DNA from: Atrichornis clamosus
Taxonomy: Eukaryota; Chordata; Aves; Passeriformes; Menuridae
Direction of reading: 5' to 3'
DNA: 64,000 nucleotides
Assembly: GCA_013400975.1 (NCBI GenBank)
Contig: WBMZ01000175.1
Location: 261,501-325,500 of the forward strand
Part shown: positions 1 through 12,330 of the stretch, in pieces
Numbering within the stretch: the first letter of the stretch is position 1
Layout of the letters: each line of letters opens with the position of its first letter
The notes under the pieces: generated by a model
Databases searched by the model: none
Seen by the model: only the letters and a program-made list of their open reading frames with translations
Told to the model about the DNA's origin: nothing
Program-made: the position numbers and the translations under genes

Positions 1-3000
1 TGGTAAAAACCAGTGAAAATCTACTGCATCCTTTTTTACCAGGTAGGGAAACTGAAAAATACATGGAGCAGCCTAACTTCTGAATACTTCAGAGCAGAGA
101 ACAGTGTTAGATTTTTCAAGGCACTCAGGGGATTTAGACACAATTTAAAATGACAGTTTATGTTCTAATCTGTTAGACTAAGGGAATATTAACCCATTAT
201 TTTCTATGAGACTGTGGGTGAACAACATCCTTCTTTCGATTTGATGTAATTTGACATAAATCAGAAGCTTAAATAGACTTCATTTTTGTCCTACTCCTTT
301 CCCTAATCCTAAAAGAGAAGCTAATCTTGTGCAGCCTTTGTTCTGATCAGAGACATTCTGCTTGTGATGGATGGGCGTTTCAAGCATGGCAAGTGCTGAC
401 TGTGCTGCTGCATCCATGGTTAGATGATGCCAGGGACTGGAATATGGCTCTAATTCCAGCCTGAGGGGAGAACAAGCATGCAGACACATTGCTCAGGAGT
501 GTCATCCTTCACTTCATGGACAGAGTAACCCAGCCATGACCCAGACTAAAAATGGGATGTTAGAGCCCACTTCAGAGTCCAATCTTGCCTGTCTGAACTG
601 GGTGGGACTCGGGGGAATATGGTACCTCTTTATCTCTGCAAACCCAAATACAGAATATGAGAGGGACCCGAGGACAGGGGTTGCAAAGAGGCAAGGAAAA
701 AGGGAATTTCCTGTGCTGTCACCACCCAGTGCAGCCACGCCTGATAAGAAGCATACTGCAAAAGTAATTCCTGAATCCCATAAATTCAATTGCTCCACTT
801 AATGTGGGACAAAAGTATGGCCTGGTTTAAAGTAGGGTTGCAGTAGATTTTGGACATGGTCTCTAGCATAAGCCAAAAGACACAGAAAAATGAAGGAGGG
901 GCATATGTATAAGGCCTTCATACTGCCCACATCCTGCTGGAATTACAGCGCTTGTGCTAGGAATGGAACCTCACGATAATATAATTCCAAACATAATAAT
1001 TGAACATTTCATTTTTAGCTAAGTGATTTTTCTATTTTGTTCCCAAGAGCCACAGAGTATATCCAATAAATATCCTCATTTTGAGGAAAAATATTCTGTC
1101 AGAAAAAGGTTATACTTCACTACGTGAGAATAAAAATCAAACACAGTATCATCTAAAGAAGCCTTCAAGGTCATGTTAAGCTCAGGTCACAAAAAAATTT
1201 CAACTAACCTTAGATATGCTTTTATTTCAAGCTGTACCAGGCAATCTTCCTGCATTTTATCTTGCCTTTAAATTTATTTTCTTCACCTCTGAAACCAGTA
1301 ACCAGTATACCTTCTGTTTGAAGGCTCCCACCTATTTCCGTTAGTGATTTTCTGTTTGTTTTGGCTTAAGGCAGAAAATCTCTTCAGTTTAGCTGTATTC
1401 CACAGCCAAGAACTGGAAAGATAATATTTAATAGGGGCTTGAATAAAAAAGATACTCCAGCAATTTATCCCACAGAAATCATATTTTCTCCTTCTGAAAC
1501 TGTAAATGTTAATCTTGTTTAGAATTTCCTAGGCTATCCGAGAGAGTCCTTCCTGAATGGACTATAAGTGCATTTCACTAGCAGAATTTTCTCATTAAAA
1601 GAGAAAAGGTCACAGAAACTGCATTACTGTCATATTAGACCTGTTTTGACATTTCAAGGTGTATAAGGGTGTCACACACAGGAATGGTGATTAGTGTCTA
1701 GTTAAAACCCTGGTCTTCCTTGAGCCAATGGAGAATGTTATACCTAGAGCCAGACCAACATTTCACAGAAATATTTCACAGCTCAGTTTTCATAATCTCT
1801 TATTCTAACCTGGCCTACTCTTACACAGAGTGCAGATACTGTAAGCTTCTGTTAGGCTTTACAGACCAAAACAGTTTCTTCTCTCATGAAAGTCTCACAG
1901 TTTCAGGTGTTAATTTTCTATGCTCCTGTTTATTTATCTTTTTTTTTCCATAAAACACAACTTTTTTTTTTGCATTACAAAACTACTTTAAAAATTATTT
2001 CACATTCTTCCAGGAACGTTCTGTGCCCAAGAGAGCAGGTGGTTCTTGCAGAGCCTACAATAGAAGCAGACGCTTTGCCTATTTTAAATGATGTAGAGGT
2101 AGGGGTTCCTTTACCAAATTCTTCTTTTGGCCATCCAGGGAACAAGACTGCATTTCACACAACAATTTCAAGCCAGGGCAGCCCGTCCCTCTCTCATTTA
2201 ATCAGGTAAAAGCATCCTGTCTGTCCCTGCTGTGAACTGAGACACCACGGTCCCTAAACACTAAGAACCATGTTTACAACTAAGGGGAGTTTTTTGGTTT
2301 GTTGATTTTGGGGGGGTTTTTGTTGGCTAGGAGTTTTTCAGTTGTGGTTGCTTCTTTTCTCAAATTCAAGGTACCAAACTTTGATAAACAAGGTTCAGCT
2401 TAAAATAATTCACTTTAGCTGAAGATAAGCTAAAGAAGAGTAGGAAGGGAGGGGAAGTGCTAAGAAAGTGGAGGTCCTTTAGTCTGACAGCAGTTTTACA
2501 GTAGGGCTTAGACTAGATTTAAATACAGAAGAAAGCACTTGAGAGAGAAAGGAGACAGAATAGGATACCTAAGGAAGATTTTGTCATATTAACTTTCCAT
2601 CTGTGTTACTAAAATGATTTTCTCAAAGTGGCATATGTAGCAGTTCGAGTTTGTGTAACTTATGAGAAACCATAATCTCTATCAGAGGAAATATCCTAAG
2701 AACTGTGAGGCAGGTAAAGAACAGCAACATCTGTGAAGAAACTGGACCAGAAGACAGCAACTATTCATGGTCCTCAAGAACCTTGCTTGGGATTGACCAG
2801 CCTTGGCAGCTCTTTTCATTTTATTATGTTAGCACAAAAAGCAGGACTACACCAGGTAAATTGGATAGAACCACCAAGTTTGGAATCACAGACAAAATGG
2901 AGGGTGGCTGAAAAATTAAGCAGTGAAACTTTGAAAACCTGATGGAGAACAGAAGGAAAACTTGCAATAAAAGGCAGGATCAAGGTCACCTAATAATAAG

Positions 3001-5103
3001 AATTTTCATTGTGGCTTAAGATGAAGAAAATTGTGTTGCTGGTCTACACAAAGAAACAGGCAGTGCATTTGAAACTGCGAACAAAAGAAAATCTACTACT
3101 TTGTGAGAGTTTTCAGGCTGAACTTGCCACTACTTTTGTGAGAGTTTTCATGCTGAATTTGCCTCTACTTTGTTACAATCTCTGAACAATTTTCTTGCTA
3201 TAAGTGTCTATTCACCAGAGCAGAATTGCACTGTAGTCTTTAAAAGCACCAGGGAGGATGGTAAACTCCAGGGCAGGAAAACACATATCTAAGGAAAGGA
3301 ACAATACTAATGCAAGAACAAATTCACTGTGGCCAAATTTAGGATGGAAAGTAGAACACTTCTAGGTTGGAGGGCAACAAATTGCCCTTTGGAATTGCTG
3401 GCTTTTGGAAAAATCAATGTATTATGGGGGATAAAACAACTGCTTTTTAAAAGAAATCTTGATACATTTATCACATGCATGTTACCTCACTTCTTGCACA
3501 GGTCTTGGGCTTCAGGAAGTTTCTTTCCATACTTCATCAACACAGACTTTGGACTGTACTCAGTCTTACTTGAAAATAACTCCACTACTACCTTTTTCAA
3601 CAGTATTCCCATTGATAATATTCAAAAGATAGAATTAAAATTTATATACATGCACACCCAGGGCACAGATCAGACTAAGTCTTAGGATATTTCTAGTATT
3701 CTTTGTCATTTTTCAATGGGGAGATTTTTGCATTAGTGCCTGTGAAGATCTATTAGAACAGCACTTGAATATTTGCCAGATGAACTTTCCCTGTTGCTGG
3801 TCTTGGCACCTGCTCAGAGCCGCTGATTTACAAAGCAGGGAGAAAGGCAGGGTCAGCACAGTCACTCTATAAAAACATTTCAGCCACAAGGCACTTCAGT
3901 CAGTACAGTCACTGATTCCTCCTTCTCTGACCTGCCTTCCTGCAAAATTACTGCCTAGAGACTTGATACAAGCAGGCTTGATTCCCCCACATCCCCACGT
4001 CACTAATGTTTTCTTTGGCAGCCAAACCCACACAGAAATTAATGAACAAGAAATAAGCTGACCTGATTTTTTTAATGTTAGCTTTTAGCGTGCAGTTTTG
4101 AGGGGTTTTTTGGTTTGTGTGTGCTGCTGTTTGGGGGGTTTTGATGGGTTTTTTAATTTCAAAGTAAGCACAGTATAAATAGGTTAAACATTAGGCTGAT
4201 TTAAAAGGTATTTGTGTTGAATATGTTGCTTGATCATGCTAAAGCAGAATTTTGCTGAAAAATAGGGTCTGGCTAACAAGTCTGACCATCTCCATGATGT
4301 TTGGCTGGACAAATACCAATAGAATTTCAGATTTGTACTACAGATTGTTCTGTAAATCCACACCGAATTGGACCCTTATTATGTTACAGAAAGAGACAGT
4401 TGCTGTCTTTAACATTCCCATGGACCGGATACACAACACTAGGATGGCAAACAGACAAATCCATGGGACAAAATCTTTACCTTAATCCAAAACCTAGGAG
4501 TTTTCTTCTTCACTTGTAACTGTAGTTTTAGGCAATAGTGCTGACATATCATGGTAAAATTAGCTTATTTTTTTTTATAGCTCAGCCAGAACTAACCTGG
4601 GAAAAGGTGTCTGAATGTCTCTGATCTAAAGATTATTAAAAGGAAGGATAAAAATGGAAAACTATGCAGGCAGATTTGCATATCCCTCAGATCCAGCAAT
4701 GCCAGAAAAACTGGCATTTCTCCTCTGCTCCCAAGTCCTGAAGGGATGTAGAATGCAATACAAATATGTGCCCCAAGCTAGAGCAGACTGTGGGAATAGG
4801 CTGCCAGAAACACCTGCAGATTGAATGCCGAGCCCTGGAGAAACCTGGTGTTCCAACTGTTCCCTGCAGCCTTAACACAGCCGGGAGTCGGGGTCACTGC
4901 ACACCCCCAGGGTCCTGCCGGCAGTTTAGCCGGGGGTAGCAGAGGGCTGCCAAGAAAACCCCACGGCTGAGGCTTGGCAGGACAAGGTGCTGCCCAGCCT
5001 GTGACACTCCTCTGTGGCACCACGGAGCAACAGTGCCCCTCTGCACCGCCACGCTGGGAGGCGGGGAGCGTGCAGGGGGTGTTGGAACACCTTCCCGGAG
5101 GTT
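1..5103. other. Intergenic sequence, no gene seen
   Basis: AT-rich DNA with short chance reading frames only. It holds the duplication at 3096 and two G/T-rich stretches near 2,285-2,330 and 4,098-4,155 that share GTTTTTTGGTTTG. From about 4,880 the base composition turns GC-rich into the minisatellite. Confidence 0.7.
3096..3164. repeat. Tandem duplication, 34/35 bp
   Basis: Two adjacent copies (3096-3129 and 3130-3164) share CTACTTTGTGAGAGTTTTCA and GCTGAA(C/T)TTGCC, differing by a one-base insertion and a few substitutions. The start of a third copy (CTACTTTG) follows. Confidence 0.9.
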
Positions 5104-5224
5104 CTGCAGCACCGCGGACAGCGGGGATCTGCAGCACCACGGACAGCGGCACCTGCAGCACCACGGACAGCGGCACCTGCAGCACCAGGGACAGCGGCAC
5201 CTGCAGCACCACGGGCAGCGCCAG
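5104..5224. repeat. GC-rich minisatellite, five units of 24-25 bp
   Basis: Units start with CTGCAGCACC at 5104, 5129, 5153, 5177 and 5201. The first is 25 bp and the rest 24 bp, differing at a few positions. Because 24 is a multiple of three, frames stay open across the array on both strands, which explains the overlapping apparent reading frames here. No protein is inferred. Confidence 0.92.
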
Positions 5225-5633
5225 CCGGGCAGCCACCGCTTCACCCCGGATGAGCTTCCGTGCCCCTCGGTGTGGCAGGGCACGGCGGCCCAGAGCGCTC
5301 CCGAAAGACAAGGACAAGGCTCTCAGAGCCACCCCCGCCCTGTATCTGGGGGTTCGCACACCAACTACAAAGTGTACTTTTCCCCCAGAAATCCGCTACG
5401 GGCAATCCATGAAAAAGCGTCAGATCAGCAGTTGTACTGAGCCTTGCACCCTGTGGGGATCTCTCTCCAAGAACTAAGGAAGAGGAAAAACACTTCCTGA
5501 TTCCTGCTTGTCGTGGTTTAACCACACTTGGCAACTAAGCCCCACAGAGGCACTGGCTCACTTCTACCTGGTGGGATGGGGGGAGAACCAGAAGAGTGAA
5601 AGCAAGAAAGCTCATGGGTTGAGATAAAGACAG

Positions 5634-5639
5634 TTTAAT
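5634..5639 (-). promoter_or_regulatory. ATTAAA poly(A) signal within the solo LTR
   Basis: ATTAAA on the minus strand followed by a T-rich, GT-containing segment, in the place expected for the R/U5 boundary of the LTR. Confidence 0.5.
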
Positions 5640-5818
5640 AACTAAAGTGAAAACTGCATGCACAAACAAAGCAGAACAAGGAATTCACTCACCTCTTCCC
5701 ATGGACAGGCAGGTGTTCTGTCATCTCCAGGGAAGCCCGTCTCCCTCACATTCAATGGCCACCTGGGAAGACAAACGCCATCACCTCAAACATCCTCTCA
5801 CTTTCTTCTTCCCCCAGC

Positions 5819-5824
5819 TTTATA
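5819..5824 (-). promoter_or_regulatory. TATA box within the solo LTR
   Basis: TATAAA on the minus strand inside the LTR, about 185 bp upstream of the LTR's own poly(A) signal. This is the usual spacing between LTR promoter and R-region signals. Whether it is active now is unknown. Confidence 0.5.
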
Positions 5825-6506
5825 AGCGGAGCATGACATCATACAGCAGAGGATACTCCCGTGCACAACTGGGGTCAGCTGTTCCAGATGTGTTTCCCCA
5901 ACCCCTTGTGCACCCCCAGCCCCTGACTGGTGGGGTGGGGTGAGGAGCAGAAAAGGCCTTGACTCTGTACAAGCACTGCTGAGCAGTAACAAAAACATCC
6001 CTGTGTTATCAACACTGTTCTCAGCTCAAATCCAAAACACAGCCCCTTATCAGCTACTGTCAAGAAAATTAACTCTACCCCAGCCAAATCCAGCATACTG
6101 CATTATCCCAAAGTTCCCATCTGCCCTGGTGATGGGTAAAGGACAGAAGACAGCACCAGCTACCTGATGTTCTGTAGCAACCACGTTGCCCTAAGTAAAC
6201 TTGCTGTTTTCATGGAAAAATGGGTTCAATTAATATTTATCAAACAGGAAGGAAAAAAACCCAGAGGACCAACATCATTCCAGCTGCTCTTAGTTGTTTA
6301 TATAAAGTAATAAAATCCAACTTCCATTTAATTAACTATTCCACTAATAACAATCTGCCCTGGAGCTTTGAAAGCTCTTAATACGAAAGGTTTGTCTGGA
6401 GGACTGTCATCTAGTTTGATTATAGTTTGCATAATAACATTATGTAGAGATAAGGACACTATTTAGAATTGAGTTGTTCTGCTCTCTCATGCAAATTCCT
6501 GTTTGG

Positions 6507-6525
6507 AAAAAAAAAAAAAAAAAAA
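6507..6525. repeat. Poly(A) run
   Basis: Uninterrupted A tract of about 19 bases after TTTGG; no retrotransposon body recognised next to it. Confidence 0.9.
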
Positions 6526-6762
6526 GAGGATAAGAGAGATTGGACTTTCATAACCTACATCATCAGGGTAAAACTCAACAGAACTTCTAATGAAGCCTTA
6601 GGTATGTTTTCAGCACAGTGACATTAATTATAAGAAGTGACATTTTAGAAAATAAAATAAAACATTTTGCAGTGTATTCACAGCCAAGCTGGTTTATGAT
6701 CACCTCCCCCTCCAAATTTATATTAAATTTATCTATATTTGCTCTCATGACTATTTTCTCAC

Positions 6763-6783
6763 TCTGTGTGTGTGTATATATAT
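6763..6783. repeat. (TG)n(TA)n microsatellite
   Basis: Short TG dinucleotide run passing into TA repeats. Confidence 0.85.
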
Positions 6784-7834
6784 TGATCCTTTCTAAATAT
6801 GCTTCAATTCCTGGGGTTTTTCTCTTCCTTTGTCTCCATTTCTCTTCCATAGCAGAATTTGGCTCTTTATTTTTCTCTGCTCACAGTAACAGTCACAATA
6901 GCCATTAAAAGCATCTGTTGTCAGATGGGTAAAATATGGAGCCAAAAACAATAAATGTGGAAGAAATTAGAGGAACATAGAAGGCAAATGATCATTTCAT
7001 GATGACTCCTACTTCCATGGCTTGCCCCCACACACCACTCCTGTTGTGTATTCTTTCATGTTACTCTGATATGGATAGCACTGGTTATAAACGTTATTAG
7101 CACTGACTTAAGATTCTCTTCTTATGCAAATGAATGTGAATATTGCTGCAGATTTCAACATAACCCAGTTTCTCCCCTGCCTTTTTCTTTAATATATTTG
7201 CTTTAGAATGTTTTTCTTCAGCTCTGCTGGATTCCCCCATCTTTTTAAATAATACAAGAAGTTTGAAACCACAAAACCATCAGATTTCATTTACTGTGAC
7301 TCTTTCTGTCTCACCTCTTTCAGCCCTTCCTTTAGATACTCTTCCACTGTTTAATGAACTCTACCAAGAAGGAATTCAGCCCCATCTGTAGAGTTCATCA
7401 GCTTATGTTTGTAAATCCTATTATTCCCCATGGATACTCTCCCATTACCTGATTGCTCTTAGATTAAGAGTTTAGTCATGTAGCAGCTTTCCCCTAACGT
7501 TCCTCTTTGAGAAGTGTTGTGTTCATTTTGTGACTGCATTTGTGATGGGAAAATTGTTCTTATGCATGAGCTCAGTCAAGTACATGAGCAGCACTAAGAG
7601 TCATGGTTTAGCTCTAATTTTATGAACACTCTTGTTTTCAGCTGAATGCACTGGTTGAACTCCCATCAATTAGAAGACTTCAACGTGCCATTTCTGCAAT
7701 AAATATCTATCCCAGAATTTTTTCATTTTTCCACAGAGATTTTTATTGTACAGAACAAATTTGTTTTACTTTGCAAGATTTCTAAGTGTCTGTTATCTGT
7801 GGTCACTCACTTCAGGGCTGGATGTGATGGAACC

Positions 7835-7867
7835 ACCATCTGATGATGGTGAACTATAGTTCACCAT
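7835..7867. repeat. Two overlapping perfect inverted repeats (alternative hairpins)
   Basis: ACCATC (7835-7840) pairs with GATGGT (7845-7850) around a four-base loop. A 22-bp perfect palindrome at 7846-7867 shares most of the GATGGT arm, so only one hairpin can form at a time. The palindrome contains TGAACT-AT-AGTTCA. Confidence 0.85.
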
Positions 7868-10800
7868 ATGCATCAATCAAAGCAAGTGGGACCCTTTACC
7901 TGGATATTTTTTTTGCTAAAAACTTGCAGTTAAGCACTGCAACGTCAAAATAAGTAATGGATCTGGTGCAGTACTTTGTGATACTGTACAATACGTGAGG
8001 AGAGCTTGGCTGAAATCCGTGAGGTACAGCATGCCCCAGATATTTACAATTCTTACATCACTTTATATATATTTTGTTTCATCTTTGCAGCAAAATAAAT
8101 CTTTCCTATTAAGAAACTTAAGTGTTGCTTCAGTAGTAGTGAATCATGAGAGCCATATCCTAAGGAGAGTAAAATAAAAAAGCCCCAGAGAAGAGAACTG
8201 ATATACGCTGTGTAGGACTCATTTATTATTTTGAACCCATTGCTCCAGGAGTTCTCCAGGTGTTCAGAGGGACTTGCAATTGAGCAAGGCAAGACCTGCC
8301 CAAACAGAAGACAACTTAATCACTGCAAACGTAACAAGACGAGACTCTCACAGCAGTTTGTGCACAGTAATGAACAAGTCTTTCTGACACCAAGCAAAGA
8401 TCACTGTCATCTCCACACCAGGGAGGATGAAACTGAGGCTGGGTAATTTTTACCCTGGAGCAGGATAGATATTACTGGTAGAACCGACAAGGGAATCTAG
8501 ATCTGCTGATATCCTGTGTAGGCAAACACTTTTCCCTACTACTATACGAGGTGTTATCACTCAAGAGGAACAAGAAAGCAAGAATTTCTATTTAATTATT
8601 CTCCCTTTCTCCTATTTCTTTTCCAACATTGTAAAGCCTAGATTTAAGCAGACAAAATCAAAATACACAGCCCTAGGCAACAAACTCCTCCAAAGTCTTT
8701 TCTGAAGATGCCCACAATATCATGCTTTCAAAAAAGTGAAAACTCTATTCTGTATCAGTAATTGTTCTTATTTTTGTTCTAGTAGGACAAAGAGCTTTTA
8801 AGCCTGGTTAGAGTTTTTCTTAGCAAAAATATTATACAACATTCTGTCTAATAGAAAATAAAGTATAAAAAAAGCCCCACTGAATTCTTACCTCTCAGTT
8901 ACTCTCTCTGCGCACTGAAATTTTATTCCCATTCTTTTGAATGCTTGGAGAGAAGTGGTATACCTCAAAAACAGAACAAAAAGCATTGTTGATGGTGGTG
9001 ATTATATAAAATGTATATTTAGAAATTGAGAAGGACTGTAGTAGCTGTATTTATTTAAGCTTTTCTGTTTTGGAGTTGTTCCCATTGAGAATTTTAATTG
9101 AAAAATACACAAGAGCCACTAGAATATTCAGAAAAGTACTCCATCAAGTGGTAACTTTTTTCATTCTGTTGAATCCTGAAGTAAAAGTAGCAGTTTGAAT
9201 CCATGGTGAATGAAGAGAAACACTGGAGTTGTGGGACAACACTGTCATTGACATACAGTTTTTTGCAAGGCCGTGGGTCACAACCTTCAAAACAGGGTGA
9301 AAGGGCTACTCCTTGCAGTCATATCTCAAGCCAGAGGAAATCAAGTTCATTCCCTTTCGCTCTGCAGTCTTTTTCCAATTTAGCCTTGGTCCATAAGGGA
9401 AGGGTTCCGAAAGAAGGCAGCAGACATGAAACTCACCTTTGAGGTCTGGAGACAGGCCATAATAGAGTGGTGTGGGTCCCACAGCCCCTGTCCCTTTCTC
9501 AGACACCTGTGTCAGTTCAGCTGTGCTGCCAGGCAGACCAAGGGCCTTGGCTCTCCTCAGGTAGCTCCACGTGAACCCTGACAGCAGGAGGGTTGTCCCA
9601 CACATATTTCAACAGCTGGCATGAACCCACCTGGCTGGAGACTGTCCCTCTCTGTGAAAAGAGGTTCCCACACAGCTGCACCACTGATCCAGAGGTACAG
9701 AAATGTAGTGGACCAAGAGATCAGTGATTACACCAGCTCTTCCTACTGTGCAGATCTCATTTTTCAGGGTAGAGTCTATAAAATATCAACCTTTGTTCTA
9801 AATTATAGTGGAAAATAAAAGCTTTGAAATTATTCTCAGACTATTTTTTCTCCAGTTCCCCTGAAGCACATTGCCCCGCAAAGCTGCAGTGAAGTCAGCA
9901 AATCTCTTCATTTGTGTCCTTGGGAAAATGGAGCTACCATGAGTCTGGAGTCTGAATACCTGGGGTGTATTCCTTGATCAATGACCTTCTGCATCTAAGA
10001 GTCAAGCTCCTATTTTAATCTGAAAACTCCATCTTTGCCATCAGTGCAATAACACAGGATGATGAAAATACCCCCCTGCATTCTGGTTTTCAACACTCAA
10101 GGCTATAATTCCCCTTCACATGACCTCTGAACCAAACCCACATAGCCCTGGGTTCACACCTCTCTTCATGACAGAAAGGTTTAACAAATTGTGATGAAAC
10201 CTCAATAGCTGAAAGCAAGACAAAAGCATCTTTTAATCGTCAAATTAGCTGGAGGGAAGAGCTGGAACTGCTTTCAGTCAGGAAAGAAGGGGAAATCATT
10301 AAAGGAAATCATCCCCTTTTCTTTCTCCAAGTAATTAGAAGAACCATCTGTATGTTCATTTCACTACAGTTAAGGGTGTGGATTAGCATTTCAGAGAGAT
10401 TTGAGTTCAACCAGCAATACTTTGATGTGTTAACATGAATGATGCTAAAATTTCTAAGGCTTTCAATGTTATACAAGTTTAAAAGGGTACACATGTCACT
10501 TTCCAGTCACTCTTTTTAAATGACTATTCAGCAGAGCCAGATTTACATTCAGAGAATTTTCCTTTTATCTCCAAAAGCATATTTTAGAAATAATATGTTC
10601 CCATTAAAATAAATGTATTGTTTATGGAATGCCCAGCTATAACTCTGTAGCTCTGCAGGCTATGCAGCACACACTGCCATAATGAAATCAAAATTGTACA
10701 AAAGGCTGATAAAAAACCCCAGAGATAAAGAAGTTAAATAAACCTTTTAGCTATGACTGCTTTTACACAATGGGAAAAGTAACCTTTCAAATATTTATTT

Positions 10801-11989
10801 GGTGATTTACAAGGGTATAGCAAAATTTGTGGCACAAAGTTGTAAATAACTAACACTAAAGAGTAGAAATGAAAAAGTACTACAGGCTTAGTTTCACATC
10901 TATAAAACAACAATCTCTAGTGTGGGACCAGCTCTGGTTAATCTGGAGACAAATCTTTCCCACTATTAGTTCTCTGAGTACTATAGAAATCTGCACTTGA
11001 CCCGAGGCAGAATGGAAATTATAAGATAATATAATAGACCCTACAGACCTCATAGATAAAAGACCATGGGATGTCTAAATCATTCAATACCAACCTCTCC
11101 ATGATTGAAATTAAGTCCTATGGGTAAGTGAAGTTGAATTCAGTTTTCCCAAGATCCTTTGTGACTGTCCAATGCTCTTAATATACTTGTTCAGGTCATT
11201 AGATGAAGTTCTGTCTGTTAATTTACCAATAAATGGCAAACTCCAGCTCCAGCAAGGTTAGACTTGCCCTCTGTGAGCCCAAGCCTGTCCTCAACATCCA
11301 TCATTATAACTAACCAGTCAACTTCAAATAAAAATGCACATATCAGGAAAAAGAGCTTTGAGAGCTGGCCACAGCTTTGAATTTCCCAGCAACAAAAAGA
11401 AAATAGCATCTTTTCCCTTGAAACAAAATGAAATTTCCAAGTAAAACCACCATACTCTAGATTTGGGCATTGCAAAACACTAACAGCTCTCACCATTTCT
11501 TACAGACTCCTCTGTTCAGCAAAGCCAAAACCATTGGACTCTGTTGTGTGATTCTTTCTGGTCCAATTTCCAGGACATTTTAATGACATTATTTTGCTCA
11601 TGGAATCAGAAAAGCAAAACAAGATCTATAAAGAGAAAAGGTACACAAATAAAGGCCAAAAAAAATTTAATCTGATTTATACATAAATATGGCCTTTTTT
11701 CACCACCCTTGGACATGTTTTGTGGTGAACCTGAGTTCCTCCAGTTTGGAATTTTAGTCTTCAAACACACTCTAGGGAGGAAAATGTTGCCACTCAGTCT
11801 GCAAATGAGGAACTAAAACATGAAGCAAATAATAAATTTTTCAAGAGGAGAAAGGAAAATTAAGAAAGAGAGAGGTCTTAGCCCCCCATTAGTAACCTCT
11901 GCAATAACTTTGCTCTATAAATGAAAACAGAACATGGAGGATGCTTGTCCAAATGGCAGCGGCTCAAGACATGAAGAATGACAAGGGAG

Positions 11990-12330
11990 GAAAAAAGTAA
12001 TTTCTTTTACTGCATTAATTATGCAAAAAAGCTAATGTCATGGTGTCATCTTACCACCATGTCCAGGAGTCTTGTTCTTGAGTTCTACAGGCCAAGGATT
12101 TTACCAAGACAATATTAAAATGAGGTGGCTAACACACTCTATTGATTAATCCAATTTCAATTAAATGGCACCTTGTGGCATATCAACCTGATTTAATTTG
12201 AGCACACACACGTACCCAAAAAGAAATTATAGTCGGTAATGCCTCTCAGTGTTCATAATTCATAATGAGAGAGTTTCCTGCTAAAGTAGATTAATTAGTT
12301 GATCAATTAATACAGGAAGATATTCTGTGG
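11990..12330. promoter_or_regulatory. Candidate conserved non-coding / enhancer-like patch
   Basis: A high density of homeodomain-type cores (TTAATTATGC, GATTAATCC, TCAATTAAAT, ATTAATTAG, CAATTAAT) lies in about 340 bp of otherwise repeat-free DNA, with a POU-like ATTATGCAAA at the left end. The enhancer role is inference; AT-rich background makes such cores frequent. Confidence 0.3.
12290..12311. repeat. AT-rich inverted repeat with homeodomain-type cores
   Basis: ATTAATT (12290-12296) is mirrored by AATTAAT (12305-12311) with the interior AGTTGATC. It lies in a TAAT-rich patch. Confidence 0.75.

Larger units (their letters stand above)
5509..6102 (-). mobile_element. Solo LTR of an ERVL-like endogenous retrovirus (passerine type), antisense
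   Basis: A block of about 590 bp begins with TG at 5509 and ends with CA near 6102 (or 6095). Read on the minus strand it has LTR layout: a promoter-like TATAAA at 5819-5824, then an ATTAAA poly(A) signal at 5634-5639, then a short end region closing in the motif TTAAACCACGACA. I recognise this from memory as an abundant songbird LTR of ERVL type; the exact subfamily is not assigned. No primer-binding site, polypurine tract or internal retroviral sequence flanks it, so it is a solo LTR left by recombination. I could not find a clear target-site duplication, so the ends are good to about 10 bp. The apparent 98-codon frame inside it is not a gene. Confidence 0.85.

Noticed and set aside
2285..4155. 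G/T-rich stretches near 2,285 and 4,098 as a G-quadruplex or dispersed repeat pair
   Set aside because: They share only about 13 bp and have too few G-runs for a standard quadruplex.
4252..4519. Two overlapping plus-strand frames that briefly looked like a decayed retroelement protein
   Set aside because: No motif of a retroviral gene could be identified, and there are no flanking LTRs in matching orientation.
4778..5359. 193-codon minus-strand frame and overlapping plus-strand frames
   Set aside because: Kept open by the 24-bp minisatellite; repeated octapeptides on both strands are a by-product of the period.
5647..5943. 98-codon plus-strand frame
   Set aside because: Lies wholly inside the antisense solo LTR and is not a gene.
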